Below, one piece after another: positions 12,278 through 24,212 of a DNA stretch of 64,000 bases. The notes beneath the pieces were generated by a model. That model was not told the DNA's origin, ran no database searches, and saw only the letters and a program-made list of their open reading frames with translations. Made by a program: the position numbers and the translations under genes. Numbering within the stretch: position 1 is the first letter of the stretch; every line of letters starts with the position of its first letter. This DNA is from Collybiopsis luxurians FD-317 M1 (lineage: Eukaryota; Basidiomycota; Agaricomycetes; Agaricales; Omphalotaceae), in contig KN834771.1 in NCBI GenBank assembly GCA_000827265.1, positions 327,330 through 391,329 on the forward strand, given 5' to 3'.

Positions 12278-13939
12278 TAATTATGACTTAGACAGTAGAC
12301 AATATGACATAATTTTGAATTTTGTAGAAGGGTAAAATATTGAAACTATGTAGATAGTCAATGGTGTAAGCTTCAGGAAAAAGGTCAACGCTGCATGTAA
12401 AACTTTTATGCATAAGGTATCTTGTTCAAGAAGTGTGCGCATTGCTGCGCAATAAAGTAGCAACGTTAGGCTCTGCGAATTGATGAGAAGCGCGAAAAGC
12501 AATAGGAACTCTAGGGGCAGTTTGGGCCAGGGACAATATGCTGGTGGTAGCAAAAAAGGTAATAATTCCTTTCTTTTCCGAGATTGATATCACTTGATTC
12601 ATCCGAACACCATCACATAAAGTCCTTGTCCAGCCCCCGGCATGCCACACAACGTTGCGCGGATGTCAAGGAGGGCAGTAGAGTTATGGGGCCTGAACTC
12701 AGTGCAACACCTAGTACAGGATATGCCTATCAATCAACACTGGATGTTTTATTGGCAACTGAGCTTGTCAAGATTCAGAGACTCCTAGTCTAGTGCTGGT
12801 GGGAGGACAAAGTTGGGGCGACTAGCGGCAAGCAAGGACTGGCAATGGAACTCAATGTAAAGTGACAAAAGGAAAATAAGCTTAATAAAATAGTGTAAAG
12901 GAAAGACCATTGGGTAAAGAGGAAACTTGAATGAGATTAAAAAGACATGGAGCATCTGTTGAAGGTAGACCTGCTGGTCGTGGTTGCTCCGGACAGACAG
13001 ACCAGGCAGTGGCTTGCAGAAACATAATACTTGTGGTGAAGGGTTAGCCTGCGGGAGTCGTTAATGCTTTTTGATGTTCAAGAATGGGAGTTCTGGAAAA
13101 GGGAAATATGCTCACCCTAGAAAAAGGCGCGATGAATGCGCAGAGATCTGTCAGTGATTATTCTTAAGCCAATACCCCCAAATTGATAGTCTGGATATGG
13201 TCCTTGGTCATTTGAAAGTAAAAGCTCAATACAATAGCTATGGTTGGGATTCGGAACAGATTGACCTTTCGAACTCTCAGTAGATGAGGAAGAAGGGGAC
13301 AAAAGTGAAAGCCCAAGTCAGGAATATTGCATCCGACCAAACTACGATACTTTGCTCTGGAATCAAAATTCAACGATTCATCTCTCAGGGGATAGCTTTC
13401 AGGTACTAGAAAGTGAGATACATATGCGGGGTGAGCTGTCACTTTACTAAGCAGCCTAATTTTGCATGATACAAGAGGTATAGCCGTAGTTTGTCTTTCT
13501 GATCTTGAAATGGGAATTATTAACCACCGATAGAAAAACCGATTGACCAACAATCAAGTATTTTTGCTCTATAGCGAAGTTGTCAGATAGGGATAGGATT
13601 ATGACATAAGAATGTTTATATATCAAGGAGGTTTGACTTCTTATTCGGTAGTATTCCTGGACCATGGACAGCTACACCTGTGTTGAGAATTTTTTTGTAG
13701 AGAGAAGTATCAATGGTAAAGTGGGCTCAGAGGCTTATCATTTGGAAATAAGACCATTTTTAACAGCGAATGGGATAAATTCAGATGTGTGGGAAGATAT
13801 GCGAGATCACTGGAAAGAGGATCAAGTTCGGATTTACTGTTGTCGAAGAAGAGATATCATGTTCTGATGCTGAGTTGAAATTGATACGGGTGCCAGTAGC
13901 TATTCGGCTTTAGTGAAATCTGATAAAATTTGATCTATA
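12278..13939. repeat. Gene-poor segment upstream of 7TM gene B
   Basis: This contains the diverged counterparts of the blocks upstream of gene A (12607-12845 and about 13380-13480). Open frames on the minus strand at 13117-13553 read partly coding-like (a Ser-rich SPSSSSTESSKG stretch) but need a frame change to join, so they look like a decayed gene or transposon fragment. No intact gene. Confidence 0.5.
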
Positions 13940-14168
13940 CAGCTGTTCACGAAACTCTAGCATTGTTTTTGAAAAACGTGCCCTACTGATGGTATTTATG
14001 TCCAAACAAATGCACTATTCATTGCTCCACTAAGCTCCACAGATGCCGGGACTTGGCCGGGACAACTGTACAATCTCGTGGAGCAATGAATTAGTGGTTT
14101 GTTTGTAGGTAAACACGATCAGTAAGGCTCATTTTTTAAAAACAATGCTAGAGTTTCGTGAACAGCTG
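13940..14168. mobile_element. MITE copy 2, TA target site, palindromic (229 bp)
   Basis: The left end CAGCTGTTCACGAAACTCTA and right end TAGAGTTTCGTGAACAGCTG are perfect inverted copies. Inverted homology continues inward through the ATTGCTCCAC/GTGGAGCAAT words. It is flanked by TA on both sides (13938-13939 and 14169-14170). The interior matches the copy at 6454-6670. No coding capacity. It sits about 460 bp upstream of 7TM gene B. Confidence 0.88.
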
Positions 14169-14170
14169 TA

Positions 14171-14626
14171 AGGCTAGATCACCCACAACTAGGTTACAGT
14201 GGCGGATCCTATTCAGAGGCTCCATTGATCTATTTGATTCTTTCATATAAGTAATATTTGGAAGCTGCCCAAATTCAGCTCAGGCTCTCTTCATATACTA
14301 CAATGGTACTGTCAAGCAACTCTAGCGATCAAAATTTCATTTTTAAAAAAAATGTTTTGGTCTTTATCAAGAAACGTCATCAAGCTGTCCTTCCTGTAAC
14401 ACCCATCAGCTCCTGAGAGGAACCCTGAACCCTGTTCGATTGCGCAGTTTAGCCGAGATTACTGTCATGCAATGCTCGATCGGGGTACAATCAAATGCCG
14501 CCGAACCTTTTCTGACACTGACTTTGTCATCTGAGCGCTCTGCTCAGGGCCCGCGCCCATCCTTTTTTTAGTAAATGTGGTATAAAAGAAAGCAGTCGTG
14601 AGCAATGGTTACATCTGAATTTTTAA
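14171..14626. promoter_or_regulatory. Upstream region of 7TM gene B
   Basis: No open frame of note. A TATAAAAG word at about 14581 lies some 46 bp before the ATG at 14627 and could serve as a TATA element. This is inference only. Confidence 0.35.
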
Positions 14627-16023
14627 ATGGCCTCACTCGAGCAGGAACTGCTAATCGCCTATGGTGAAAATATTTCCCTTGTGGTATGGCAAATTATCAT
14701 ATCTTTTACGGGATATGGTAGGATCTCGGACAATATAGGACACCCGAGAATGCTCTCTAAATTCTTAAAAATCCAGGAATCTTTCTAGGGATGTTTGTGG
14801 TCCTTTACTTTTCATTGTGAGTGTCGATTGCAAATTTAAAACAATGCTTCTTGCTCAAATTCCACTTCTCAAAGGAGGAAATCTGAGGGTAAACTGAACA
14901 AAATGATGGTTTCATGTATAATGGGAATCTTCATTGGCTTTACTTGGACAAATTTTTGCATTGGGGGTAAACTGTTAGATCCCTTGTATCAGGCTGAGGT
15001 TGGATCTACACAAAAGACTAGTATAAACCTTCGTACACTAGAAGACTTGGTGGAGAACAAGGGCTTGTTTTGGGATGATATGTCAGCTTGGTCTCAAACA
15101 GTGAATGTGCGTGCTGCTTTAGATATCAAGGCAATGGTCCATTTACATTGGACTATGCATATGCCTGGCAGATTATACTTGGTGATTTCATTGTGGTCTG
15201 GCGGGCATGGATTTTGTTCCGGGAAAAAATAGTGTGGAAATGGATTCTTATTATCATAATGGGTGCAGATACAGGTATGTAATTTTCATCTGGCCCTTTT
15301 TTTGACACTGTCTACTTCTGAGATGCTCTCTGATATGTGTTGTAAAATCCAGCGATCTACATAGCTGACTGCATATACAATAATGTTACGAAAGTCAATC
15401 AAATCAACTCCACAAGCACCAATCTCCTTGATGCAATTTCTATTGGAGTTTCTTTAGCAACCAATATTTTTGCAACACTCATGATTGTGGTGAAAGCTCT
15501 GTAAGTGCATTCATTCAAACAAAATGAATTTCAACATGGAAAGTTGAAACAATGTGAAGAGCGCACTCTCACTTTCTCAACGAAGCTTCCAGTGCTTCAC
15601 AGAAGAAAAGCAAGCCTCTGCATCTGATGTTGCTTTTCATTGAATGCGGAGCAGTATTTTGTGCATTCCAGATTCTTGGTGTTATTGCCACTGCATTAAA
15701 CACACTTCCCGGAACTTTTGGATCAGGGGAGTTTGGGGGTTTTGGGTCTCTTACATTTTGTACTGTTGCAGAGAATCTCTTCAACCTTGCCTCGGTGGGT
15801 ATCTTTTGATATTGATCTTAGAATAGCTTCTAACTTTTTCATCAATTCCAATATCGTTTGACAGGCACTGTACCCTGTTGTAGTATTCATCATGATACAT
15901 ACCGACAACTCGCCTGTAGAAGAAACATTTTGTTCTACCCGTTCATTACACTTTGCAGACCCTATAAATGGTAGTACTACAATGGCTACCGACTACCTTA
16001 GCTCAGCGCACAATGATATCTAG
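14627..16023 (+). CDS. Seven-transmembrane paralogue B (335 aa)
   Basis: Seven exons (14627-14717, 14777-14816, 14875-15106, 15172-15274, 15353-15500, 15560-15794, 15865-16023) join in one frame to 335 residues. Seven hydrophobic segments are visible. The first two are near residues 17-44 and 55-77. Then come the segment ending in DFIVVWRAW, the IIIMGAD segment leading to IADCIY, the SIGVSLATNIFATLMIVV segment, LMLLFIECGAVFCAF, and the last through ALYPVVVFIMIHTDNS. This pattern matches a membrane-protein family expanded in Agaricomycetes whose function is not established; it is not a typical pheromone receptor. Exon 6 has a Gly/Phe-rich insertion (GSGEFGGFGS) absent from the sisters. B and its pseudogene neighbour A are the only plus-strand copies of the six here. 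Confidence 0.88.
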
Positions 16024-17154
16024 GACGGTGAAGACATATATATATATTCACATATAAAGTTGCTTGGCTGCAACTTGCGGTCATAAGTGGGCTGGCAATA
16101 AATTTCATTGTACTGATGTTCTGTAGACATTCATATGTATACTCACTATGGAGATATCCCGTCTAGTGTTGCCGCACTGCAGCTAGCCGCAAGTCGACCC
16201 ACTTAGCTGCGGCTCTTATGCTTACCCGGCTCGATACGCCGACTTGGGCTGGCCAAGCTGACTTCAAGCTGGAAAGCTGAATGGAAGAAAGCTCTTCAAT
16301 CACTGTAAATTGTTTCTACAGGACTTGGCGGCTACAATTACTTAGGGTGCAGATGAACGGACAACACAGTGTGGAGACATGGTGTAGTGACATGGCCTGA
16401 TGGGGTAAGCGACGAAATCTCCTCGTCAAAACCTCCTCGTTGTCCTATGCTCGAGTGCAGTCTCAGAATGGAATTATATTTGGAACATTTGACAGGAGGG
16501 AAGATAACTTGACGGACATAGAAAATATCTGCGCAGTTTATAGCTGAGGCAACAATTGTTGGAACATGTTGAAGATTCTGCCCTGTATTGGCAATTGAAA
16601 AGGCTGAAGTAGTTGTGAAATATTTTGCAGATGGACCTATGCCCAATCTTGCACACACCGAGCACTCGCTCATATAGAAACAAAACTGACTGGATTCAGA
16701 CTGTCACGACTGCGAGGAAGGGGCGGAAAGTGAACCAAAAGATGGCACGCAGGACTTGAGTTGGGTTCCTGGACGATTGCAAGTCTTTAAAGTCGGACAA
16801 GATTGATGGTTCCTAACCTCGAATATGTGTAGTGAAAGGGAAATTCACACTGCCTCTTGAGGGTAGAAGGTTTTGCGCTTCACTTCCGCCGTAACCAGCA
16901 ATGAAGTTCGCGGTCACATGAGGGCGCAACGTAATATCTTAAGCGAGGATATTTTTTGACAGTGCATACATCAACATTAGGAAAAAAAAAACTAGTCTAA
17001 GTATTCGTGAAAGTATGAGTATGATGCATACAGTCAGTGTTGAGTCCAAGCTGAGTCGGCACTTCTATAGATACAGAATTACTTTAGAGCTTTACAATAA
17101 AATGAACGCGTCTTGGGAATCCTATTCTAGGTACCTGTCCTCTCGTCTCATTAT
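16024..17154. other. Intergenic, no supported gene
   Basis: A 111-codon open frame on the minus strand (16338-16673) has no recognisable features. Around 16060-16215 GC-rich words such as GCCGCAAGTCGACCC and GGCTGCAACTTGCGG recur in both orientations, suggesting a small inverted-repeat remnant. Confidence 0.4.
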
Positions 17155-18549
17155 TCAGCGAACATACACTCTCAGCCCCATCTTATCCATTTCCACAAGG
17201 GGCCCATACGCTGTCTGGTCCGCCTCACTAGCCCAAAATTTCACCACAACCGAACGCAAACAATCAACCTCTACACCCTCCGAGGTAATGAACGAATGCG
17301 TTTGGGGCCTCCAGCGCGATGCAATCGTAGCCACAAATGTCTCATGATCAAAATCGTCGCCTTTGCAAACTATCGAAAGGTGGCGGAGGCGTGGAATAAG
17401 AGGGATATTCGAGCGGGTAGGGTTGGTCTGGTGTGAAACACGGAGAACGTCAATGAGGTTGGGGGTGATTGGGTTGAGTTCTTCCTCATAACCATCATGG
17501 TTAATCTCCAGTGAGACCAGAGAAGGGAGAGGTCGAAGCACGGAAATGAGTGCGCCATCGGATAGTGGAATGCCGTCCATCTGTAGTACCGTGATGCTGC
17601 TCGAGGACCGCGAAATAAACGCGGCGGAAGCATCTCCCGGCCACTCCCAAGCAGGGTTACCGACCGTACGGAGATAAAGTCGGCGCAAGGAAGGTAATGT
17701 AAAATGGGAGAAGACGCTGTTTTCTTGTTTGGGGGAGGAAAAAGTCACGACAAGACTGTTGATCGAAGTTGAGGTTTTTGGGGTGATGGCATGAGGGAAA
17801 GGAGCAGCAACACGAGGACCACGACCAGACCAGACCTTCAAAATAGTGAGATTGGGGAAAAGGTCCAAGAGTTTGCTCATTGCGTCACTTTCTGTGCTGG
17901 GAGTGACGACATCGAGACGGGTGATCTGATGCCTTGGGAACGAGAGTGGTAGATCGTATGGTTTAGCATATGGAAAACTAAGACCTGTGAGCCTCGGTGC
18001 GTTACCGAAAATCTCCAACAATTTGATGAGATGGATTCCATGGCGAACAGCACCCAAATCTAATGTTTCGAGAGCAATGAGATGACGAGAGTGAGCGTTG
18101 GCAATAGGAAACGGATGGGTAGATGTCAAAGAGGCCCAACGATGCATGTGCTCGATAAAGAGGTCCAACGAACGGGGATTTCCATCCCGTACTGGATCGA
18201 TATCAAAACTCAAATGAATAGTGAGGGGACGCGTTTGAGAGCGCAAAAGCATGAGGGTAATCGTCGCGATATAAGCATCGTATAACGGACTGGAGGCCCC
18301 TAGTTCAGAGGGTAGGACGTGCATCCTGAACCTAGACCAGAGACTCGGAAGCGCTTCTGCTATTAGTCGCCATCGAACACAAGTTGAACTGATGGCGAGG
18401 GCTGGAAAGTTGGTTATCGTGGCCATGCCTGGCCTACCACTTGAGTCACGTTCGAAGCGGAATTCATTCCACTCGCAGGCATAGTCGAAAATCATATCCA
18501 AAGTTTCATAGGGAAGCCTTTAAATGGCAGAGGTAATAGAAGAGGCCAT
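17155..18549 (-). CDS. F-box/LRR-type protein, possible nonsense at codon 10
   Basis: One long frame encodes a typical agaric F-box protein. A short N-terminal F-box reads RLPYETLDMIFDYACEW, then CVRWRLIAEALPSLWSRFR (the usual cysteine/tryptophan-rich second half), then about 350 residues of leucine-rich repeat-like sequence. Such proteins are presumed substrate adaptors of SCF ubiquitin ligases. The first ATG in good context is at 18549, but the frame then meets TAA at 18522-18520, directly before the F-box. No GT lies between them to splice it out. Otherwise translation must begin at the ATG at 18495, inside the F-box, removing its conserved LP motif. Replacing TAA by CAA would restore the expected protein, so this is either a nonsense allele or a gene using the shorter start. 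The frame is clean to the stop at 17155. Confidence 0.7.
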
Positions 18550-19079
18550 TATGCATACAATGTGGTCGAAGGTCAAGGTAGCAGGTCAAGTTGGGCCTTT
18601 GTGACTTGTCTTTGTTATATGGATTCGTGAAGTCACCTGAGCGTCTGAATATGATAGACGTCAGGATCCTTATTGTTCTCGCAGCTCGTTTGTCTCACCT
18701 GCCTGTTAGTAAAATAGATTTTTAGAGCATTTTAAACAGATTTCTGACCTCTATTCTTTACGATGACTCTTTCCCCTTATGTGCTAGAGTTGCGCTGGCC
18801 CTGAGTGGAAGTTTAGCTTGACATTTGAAGCGGGCCAGAATTTTTCGAGAGTCAAGGCGCAGAGTAAGCTAAACAAAATATTTCTTCTTTGATTTCTAGT
18901 GATGCGAGCCCGCGTGTCGCGCGACGCGTTGTCTCATCACGATCACGTGAAAGTTCAGCTTTCGGCGCTTAACATGATTCCGTTCTATTTCCAATCTTAT
19001 CACCACGTCAACGTCGGACTGAGGTCAATTTCGGGTTCATGTTTGAGCCTTCTACTCAATTTTTTTCGTCTTTACACTC

Positions 19080-20058
19080 ATGGTTATGAACAAGCTTATA
19101 AAACGGTCCAAAGCAGAGTTTAGCGCGGGGGATAGCAGTCCTTCCAGACCCAGAACTCAAAGTGTCCCTTCTTCGCATTTATCTACTGGTATTACGACCC
19201 CTAGGTTTCATTCAACGCCTAATTCGACTACGGAGCTGGTCACACCAAGCGCCAGTGCTATTCTCAAGTCCTTCCAGGACGACCGCGGTCATGGACGGGA
19301 ACAAGGAAGGCTGATTTCTCATACCATGAAAATGGCGTTAGTTAGTAGCGGCGGAGACTCAGCAGCTTTGACGGACTCTCCTTCCTCGTCCTCATCGACA
19401 GAAATGCCTCAATCAAATCCTTTTGTGCGATACGCTCCCCGTACACGAGCAGAGCAGTACTGGGCGGCGCGGGCGTTGACTGCGGAAACGTTGCTTGCGG
19501 CGAGGAAGGAGCATTATGAGGATGTGAAGAGTATGACGTTTGTGCATGAGACAAAGAGGGTGGTGGGTCTGGCTCTCTTTACCTGTTCGATTGTTATTGA
19601 ATCGTTCCTTTTACAGAATGAAATCGCTCAATTGACCAACATGTATGATGCAAGGCAGATGAAATTGGAGAGATTGCTGGTATGTTATCTGCCGTCTGCT
19701 GGCTCACTATGCTCTTACTCCGTCGTCTAGGCCATCCTCCTGGGCGCTTTTTTGATATTTTCGTTCTCCATATTCGTCTCTCAGATTTCATTAGCTCATA
19801 CTGGCGGTGGTGGAGGTAAGAAAGATTCCTGGGCACATTTCACCATTCCAATCTTGTCCCCGTTCGCTTCTGTGGTGAGTCATGCTCGCGAACGGTCGAG
19901 AAACCGTTCGTCCTAACTTTTGTTTTTTTTTTTCCCTTCTCAAGGTCGAACACGAATCTTCAGTGATAGGGTCCAAGACGATAGTCGGAATATCTCTCGT
20001 CATTGCTGGCCTGGTATATTTGTTGCTGAGGCATTGGATGACGAGAAGCCAGCGATGA
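19080..20058 (+). CDS. Hypothetical protein with C-terminal membrane segments (285 aa)
   Basis: Three exons (19080-19679, 19731-19874, 19945-20058) with consistent phases give about 285 residues. The first 110 residues are Ser/Thr/Pro-rich and probably disordered. Residues about 120-200 carry a conserved-looking region with RYAPRTRAEQYWAARALTAET, followed by a predicted membrane segment LALFTCSIVIESFLL. Exon 2 opens with a second hydrophobic segment (AILLGAFLIFSFSIFVSQI), and exon 3 supplies a last one (IVGISLVIAGLVYLLL) and a basic tail. Family not recognised; the shape suggests an integral membrane protein with a long cytosolic N-terminus. The ATG at 19086 is an alternative start. Confidence 0.75.
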
Positions 20059-20747
20059 TCTCTTGGGCTATTTTGAACCATGTTTTCCGGATATGTGTCC
20101 AGTTTGCTGAGACGCAAGGGCTGAAGTTAGCCCGCGCTTGCGCTCGAGAGGACCAGAGCGATGTGGCTCCGACGTTTGCACTCTCCTGGCTTTAGACTGA
20201 TTCACTGGCGTTCTGTCTCGAGTGCCCCGTTGAATTCCTACAGGGCTGTGCATCGAGTGCTGTGCAGCACGCAGTTTGCCGTTGATCTGAATATTCTTGG
20301 AGTCGACCGGGAATGACTGAAGACATGGAAAAACTTGTGGGAGCTTTGTAGGCATTTCGTAGGCATTTCGTGCTTTTGCACTCGAACCCACAAATGTTGA
20401 TCTAGTGATAGCAAATGTCGTCTATCTATAATAGCCTTACTCAGTTTCCATGATGTATCTCTGAAGCACAGTTCTATCTTCTATTTGTTCCTCCTTGCCT
20501 ATACGCCAGAAGAGCGCAAGAGCTCGTACTTCGCTGCAGTGTTTCTGACACTAGGATTCACCTTCAAGCATGACAAGATTTGCCTCTTCTACCAACATCG
20601 CAGGCCGGTCTGCGGTACTTCCGACATTTAGTTTCAAAGCAGCAAGATCGGCTCAATCTTCTCAATAGATGATGTGTGGCTTCAAGATCGTAACTGCTGG
20701 CACTTTCTTAGAGATGACTTCACGAAGGTAACGGGCTCTGCTGTGCA
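20059..20747. other. Intergenic, nothing recognised
   Basis: Only short open frames without coding character. Confidence 0.4.
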
Positions 20748-21336
20748 ATGATCATGTCAAGCTCGACCAGAGGCTTCAGCATTCCTCCGTGCGCTTCCCA
20801 ACCACCGATCAATCAACTTTTCTCGAACCTCCATGAGCAACGAATGCAGATCCACTCCATGTCTACCGCTGACTTTTCTATGGAAAGGGAAGAGCCAATT
20901 CCCCGCGTAGCACATCAATCCGGTTGGCAATATGCCCTCCCATATCTCCAGCAGTTTCATCAGGCTTGGTGGGGGCAGAAAGATCTCCTCAACGATTTCG
21001 TCAACACCAACTCGACTCCTCCCAAACACATCTCAGTTCCTTTTGAATTATGTGCCTTGGTAGACGCCACGATGACCAAGATCCTCCTTCGCCCCGAAAT
21101 TATTCGAATGTTTATTCGTTTGCGAGAGGCTTACGAAGAAGGCGGTAACGATGTGATGTTGAGCGGACAACCCAATGTATCAAGGGATGTTACCTTCTGA
21201 CACGTTTACTATGCACTGATCACAGAACAGCTTCAACACGTACAATCCCCCGGCTAATATTGACAACCTTTCCGAAGAGATTTTCTGGAGGTCTGGCCCA
21301 CTCAGACTAGCACTGTTGAAGAAGTGCATCCAATAA
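20748..21336 (+). CDS. Hypothetical protein, two exons (about 179 aa), possibly truncated
   Basis: Exon 1 (20748-21176) and exon 2 (21226-21336) join in phase across a GT-AG intron. Residues 45-143 are of clear coding quality with tryptophans and charged segments (SGWQYALPYLQQFHQAWWG; FIRLREAYEEGG). The second exon reads NPPANIDNLSEEIFWRSG, which resembles the start of an F-box-like motif, but the frame stops soon after at TAA 21334-21336. The downstream stretch 21423-21620 has related coding-looking text in another frame. Part of this locus recurs in decayed form at 27570-27750. The gene may therefore be a 3'-truncated member of a larger family. Function unknown. Confidence 0.5.
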
Positions 21337-21757
21337 TGTTACTAAAATGAGGGGTCAAGATAGAAAAAGAAGAGGCGCCAAAATCCCTGCTATGGAACAA
21401 TTGAGCCATAGTAGAGCCTGGCTTGCGGGCTATTTGGAGTACACAACGCAAGAGAAATGCCCTGAAAATACTTCTAAAAACGATCCCAACTCTGATGGTA
21501 GAACATTTGCAATACATATTGGACTGCAGGGAATTCGCGATTGTTCTTAGCCTGTATGGGCCTGTTATTGGACTATGGGACCTTACGAGAGGCATCCCGC
21601 TTTCCGAAAATGTTTGCCATAAGTACACTGACTACAGTCTAGGCTGTCAAATCTCCAAGTACTTAATAAATATTGACAACATTTCTGACGGAGACGGAGA
21701 GTGCTTCAGATGTCTAGACTTGGGGAATGTGGGCCATCACGCTGCGCGTGTGGCATG
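21337..21757. other. Degenerate gene remnant
   Basis: The stretch 21432-21620 (GAGAAATGCCCTGAAAATA; later CTATGGGACCTTACGAGAGG) has a counterpart at 27640-27760. It seems to be the decayed continuation of the gene at 20748-21336. Confidence 0.4.
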
Positions 21758-23061
21758 TACGAGTCCGGACACTTGTACTGACATACAAGTTTGGAATAGT
21801 GCATTCTGATACCACATTGGTTATAGAGATTGATGATATGGAATGTACATACAATCACAGACAGACAGATGGCAGAACTTCATCGAAGTGTATAAGCTCA
21901 GCGAGCCAACTGTCTGGCGAATGACTTGGCATTGAGACGACTATGAAAAGAGAACAAGTCTCGCTCGCAATGAATAGACATAAACAGTATCGCAGGGGTA
22001 AAAAAACATATCCCACACCTCCAGCAGAGCATAATGGTGTCTGGATCGGGAAGCAAACAACATATTCGCAGAATTGGCAAGACAAGTAGGCGATGTGGAA
22101 AGTTTTCAGGTTGAGGAGTTGGATGGACAACAGATGCTTGAGTTTGGAAACTGTGTATTCATGCCGAAATGGGAGGCACCCAATATGAAATGGTTTGCTG
22201 AGCTGGGAGAAGTTGATCCAGATGGGGCAATTAACAGTATGAATGCAGAACACAGAACTGGAGCAGAAAATGTAGTGGACTTCGGGGAGAGAAGAGTGGT
22301 GAAAATGGGAAAGAGGTAAGAATCATTGCATTGCATGAATGTGCATGAAGGTGATTGACAGAGCGATGTAGCACGAGCACAATGAGTCCACAAAAAATAC
22401 ACATAGGGGAATGTCGCATTCTCCTTGGTGGCTATTCCCAAAGCAGGGAGCGCGAGCATTGCTTATTCTGAGAGCGATAATGCTGTTGGAGGGAAAACAC
22501 ACAGGTAAGTATGAAGCAAAAAAAACAAAAAGGAGATAATAACTAACCGCAGATAGAAGAAAAGCAAAAGGAAGCATTCACATGCAATTGAAAAAGAGGT
22601 CTGCTTTTGATGATGAAGCAGAAAAAGAAGTGGAAGAAGCAAGAAAAAAAAAGAGATGGTGGTTAACAAGATAGGCCAAGATTGAAGGGTAGGCAGCTAA
22701 CGCGAGCGTTCACAATTGATGATATATAGAGTGTATCTCGAATGTATATATATTAGAGTAGCAATAGGTTAGCGCAAAACAAAAGCATCGGCGAAGCGAG
22801 GGCCAAGAAAGTGACTTACGGACACAATACAACAAGAATGGATAAAGAAGTAAATGAAAGACAACAGAAAAAATCTACTAATAAGTATCAGATATCAACA
22901 TTAACAGGATAACTTCAATGCAAGCGGATGTCAAGCTCATGGCGGTCAGAATACAAGGTGATATCATGCGGAACACAAAGAGAGGGACAGAAACATCTTC
23001 AAGAAAGACCTGCAAAAGAAAAGTCCAAGAATGAATAGAGGAGGGTAGAAGAACGGGAGAC

Positions 23062-23411
23062 AAACTAAGTCAGCAGGGAGAGCATGCAACATGAGAACAA
23101 CAAAAAGGGAGTACAGGCATTGGGCAATATAATGAGAAGCGATGTAAGGCAGAGGTGGGACGGCGAGATGGGAAAAAAGATCAATAGAGGGCACAGAAAT
23201 ATGTGGTGTGGCCACAAAACAACCTCAAACTACGTCGCCGCTTCTTGACGTTTATTCTCCGTCACTTGGCTGTCATTCTCTTCCTGTCATCTTTGCTGTT
23301 CCTGTCATCCTATGCCCCGCTATTGGGGTTATGATTTCTTACCTTATATCTCCTCCACCTTCACTTTCAAATGCTTGATATTTCTCTGTCTTCTTCTCTC
23401 CTTATGTACTC
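23062..23411. repeat. Exact 350-bp direct repeat, left copy, ending at a gap
   Basis: This block is base-for-base the same as 23480-23829. It ends exactly where the unknown bases begin. Confidence 0.95.
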
Positions 23412-23479
23412 NNNNNNNNNNNNNNNNNNNNNNNNNNNNNNNNNNNNNNNNNNNNNNNNNNNNNNNNNNNNNNNNNNNN
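23412..23479. other. Assembly gap (68 N)
   Basis: Unknown bases between two identical 350-bp blocks. The gap probably marks two contig ends that overlap. Confidence 0.99.
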
Positions 23480-23829
23480 AAACTAAGTCAGCAGGGAGAG
23501 CATGCAACATGAGAACAACAAAAAGGGAGTACAGGCATTGGGCAATATAATGAGAAGCGATGTAAGGCAGAGGTGGGACGGCGAGATGGGAAAAAAGATC
23601 AATAGAGGGCACAGAAATATGTGGTGTGGCCACAAAACAACCTCAAACTACGTCGCCGCTTCTTGACGTTTATTCTCCGTCACTTGGCTGTCATTCTCTT
23701 CCTGTCATCTTTGCTGTTCCTGTCATCCTATGCCCCGCTATTGGGGTTATGATTTCTTACCTTATATCTCCTCCACCTTCACTTTCAAATGCTTGATATT
23801 TCTCTGTCTTCTTCTCTCCTTATGTACTC
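23480..23829. repeat. Exact 350-bp direct repeat, right copy, starting at a gap
   Basis: Identical to 23062-23411. It begins exactly where the unknown bases end, then continues into unique sequence (CGCTTTTGCTCAATGGC). Confidence 0.95.
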
Positions 23830-24212
23830 TCGCTTTTGCTCAATGGCTGCGCTGCCTTCCGGTCGCTTGTTCCAATTTTCTACAGTAGAGAGAGAAAGAA
23901 AGAAAAAAAAAAGGAAAAAGCGCCAAAGGTATAGAGGGAGCGGGAGAGAGGGGCGGTAAGAGGGGAGGGTGCACGGAGCTACATCATATGGAAAGTAATA
24001 TTCATAATAGTGGAAAACGGAGGGAAACGGGAGGAGAAAGCACAGAGGGAAACGGATTGTGGTGGATGAAAGGTCACGCAAATAACGCAAGTCACGAAAA
24101 GTGACAAGTCCAAATATGGGGATAAAATTCGATATATCGAGCTGTGAAAGACCGTGGGAAAATAGTCAAGTCCCCTTGCAAGACGATTCCTCCATTACAT
24201 TCCGGACTCGTA

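Larger units (their letters stand above)
21758..24212. mobile_element. Inverted-terminal-repeat element, copy 1, non-coding
   Basis: The element begins TACGAGTCCGGA (21758) and ends TCCGGACTCGTA (24201-24212), a perfect 12-bp inverted pair that includes TA at both ends. A shorter relative at 44799-46190 has the same ends and a similar GTGGGAAAA...CTGCAAGA...ATTCCGGACTC right terminus. No transposase-like frame was found, so this is a non-autonomous or decayed element. The interior includes the 350-bp exact direct repeat that flanks the assembly gap. Confidence 0.6.
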
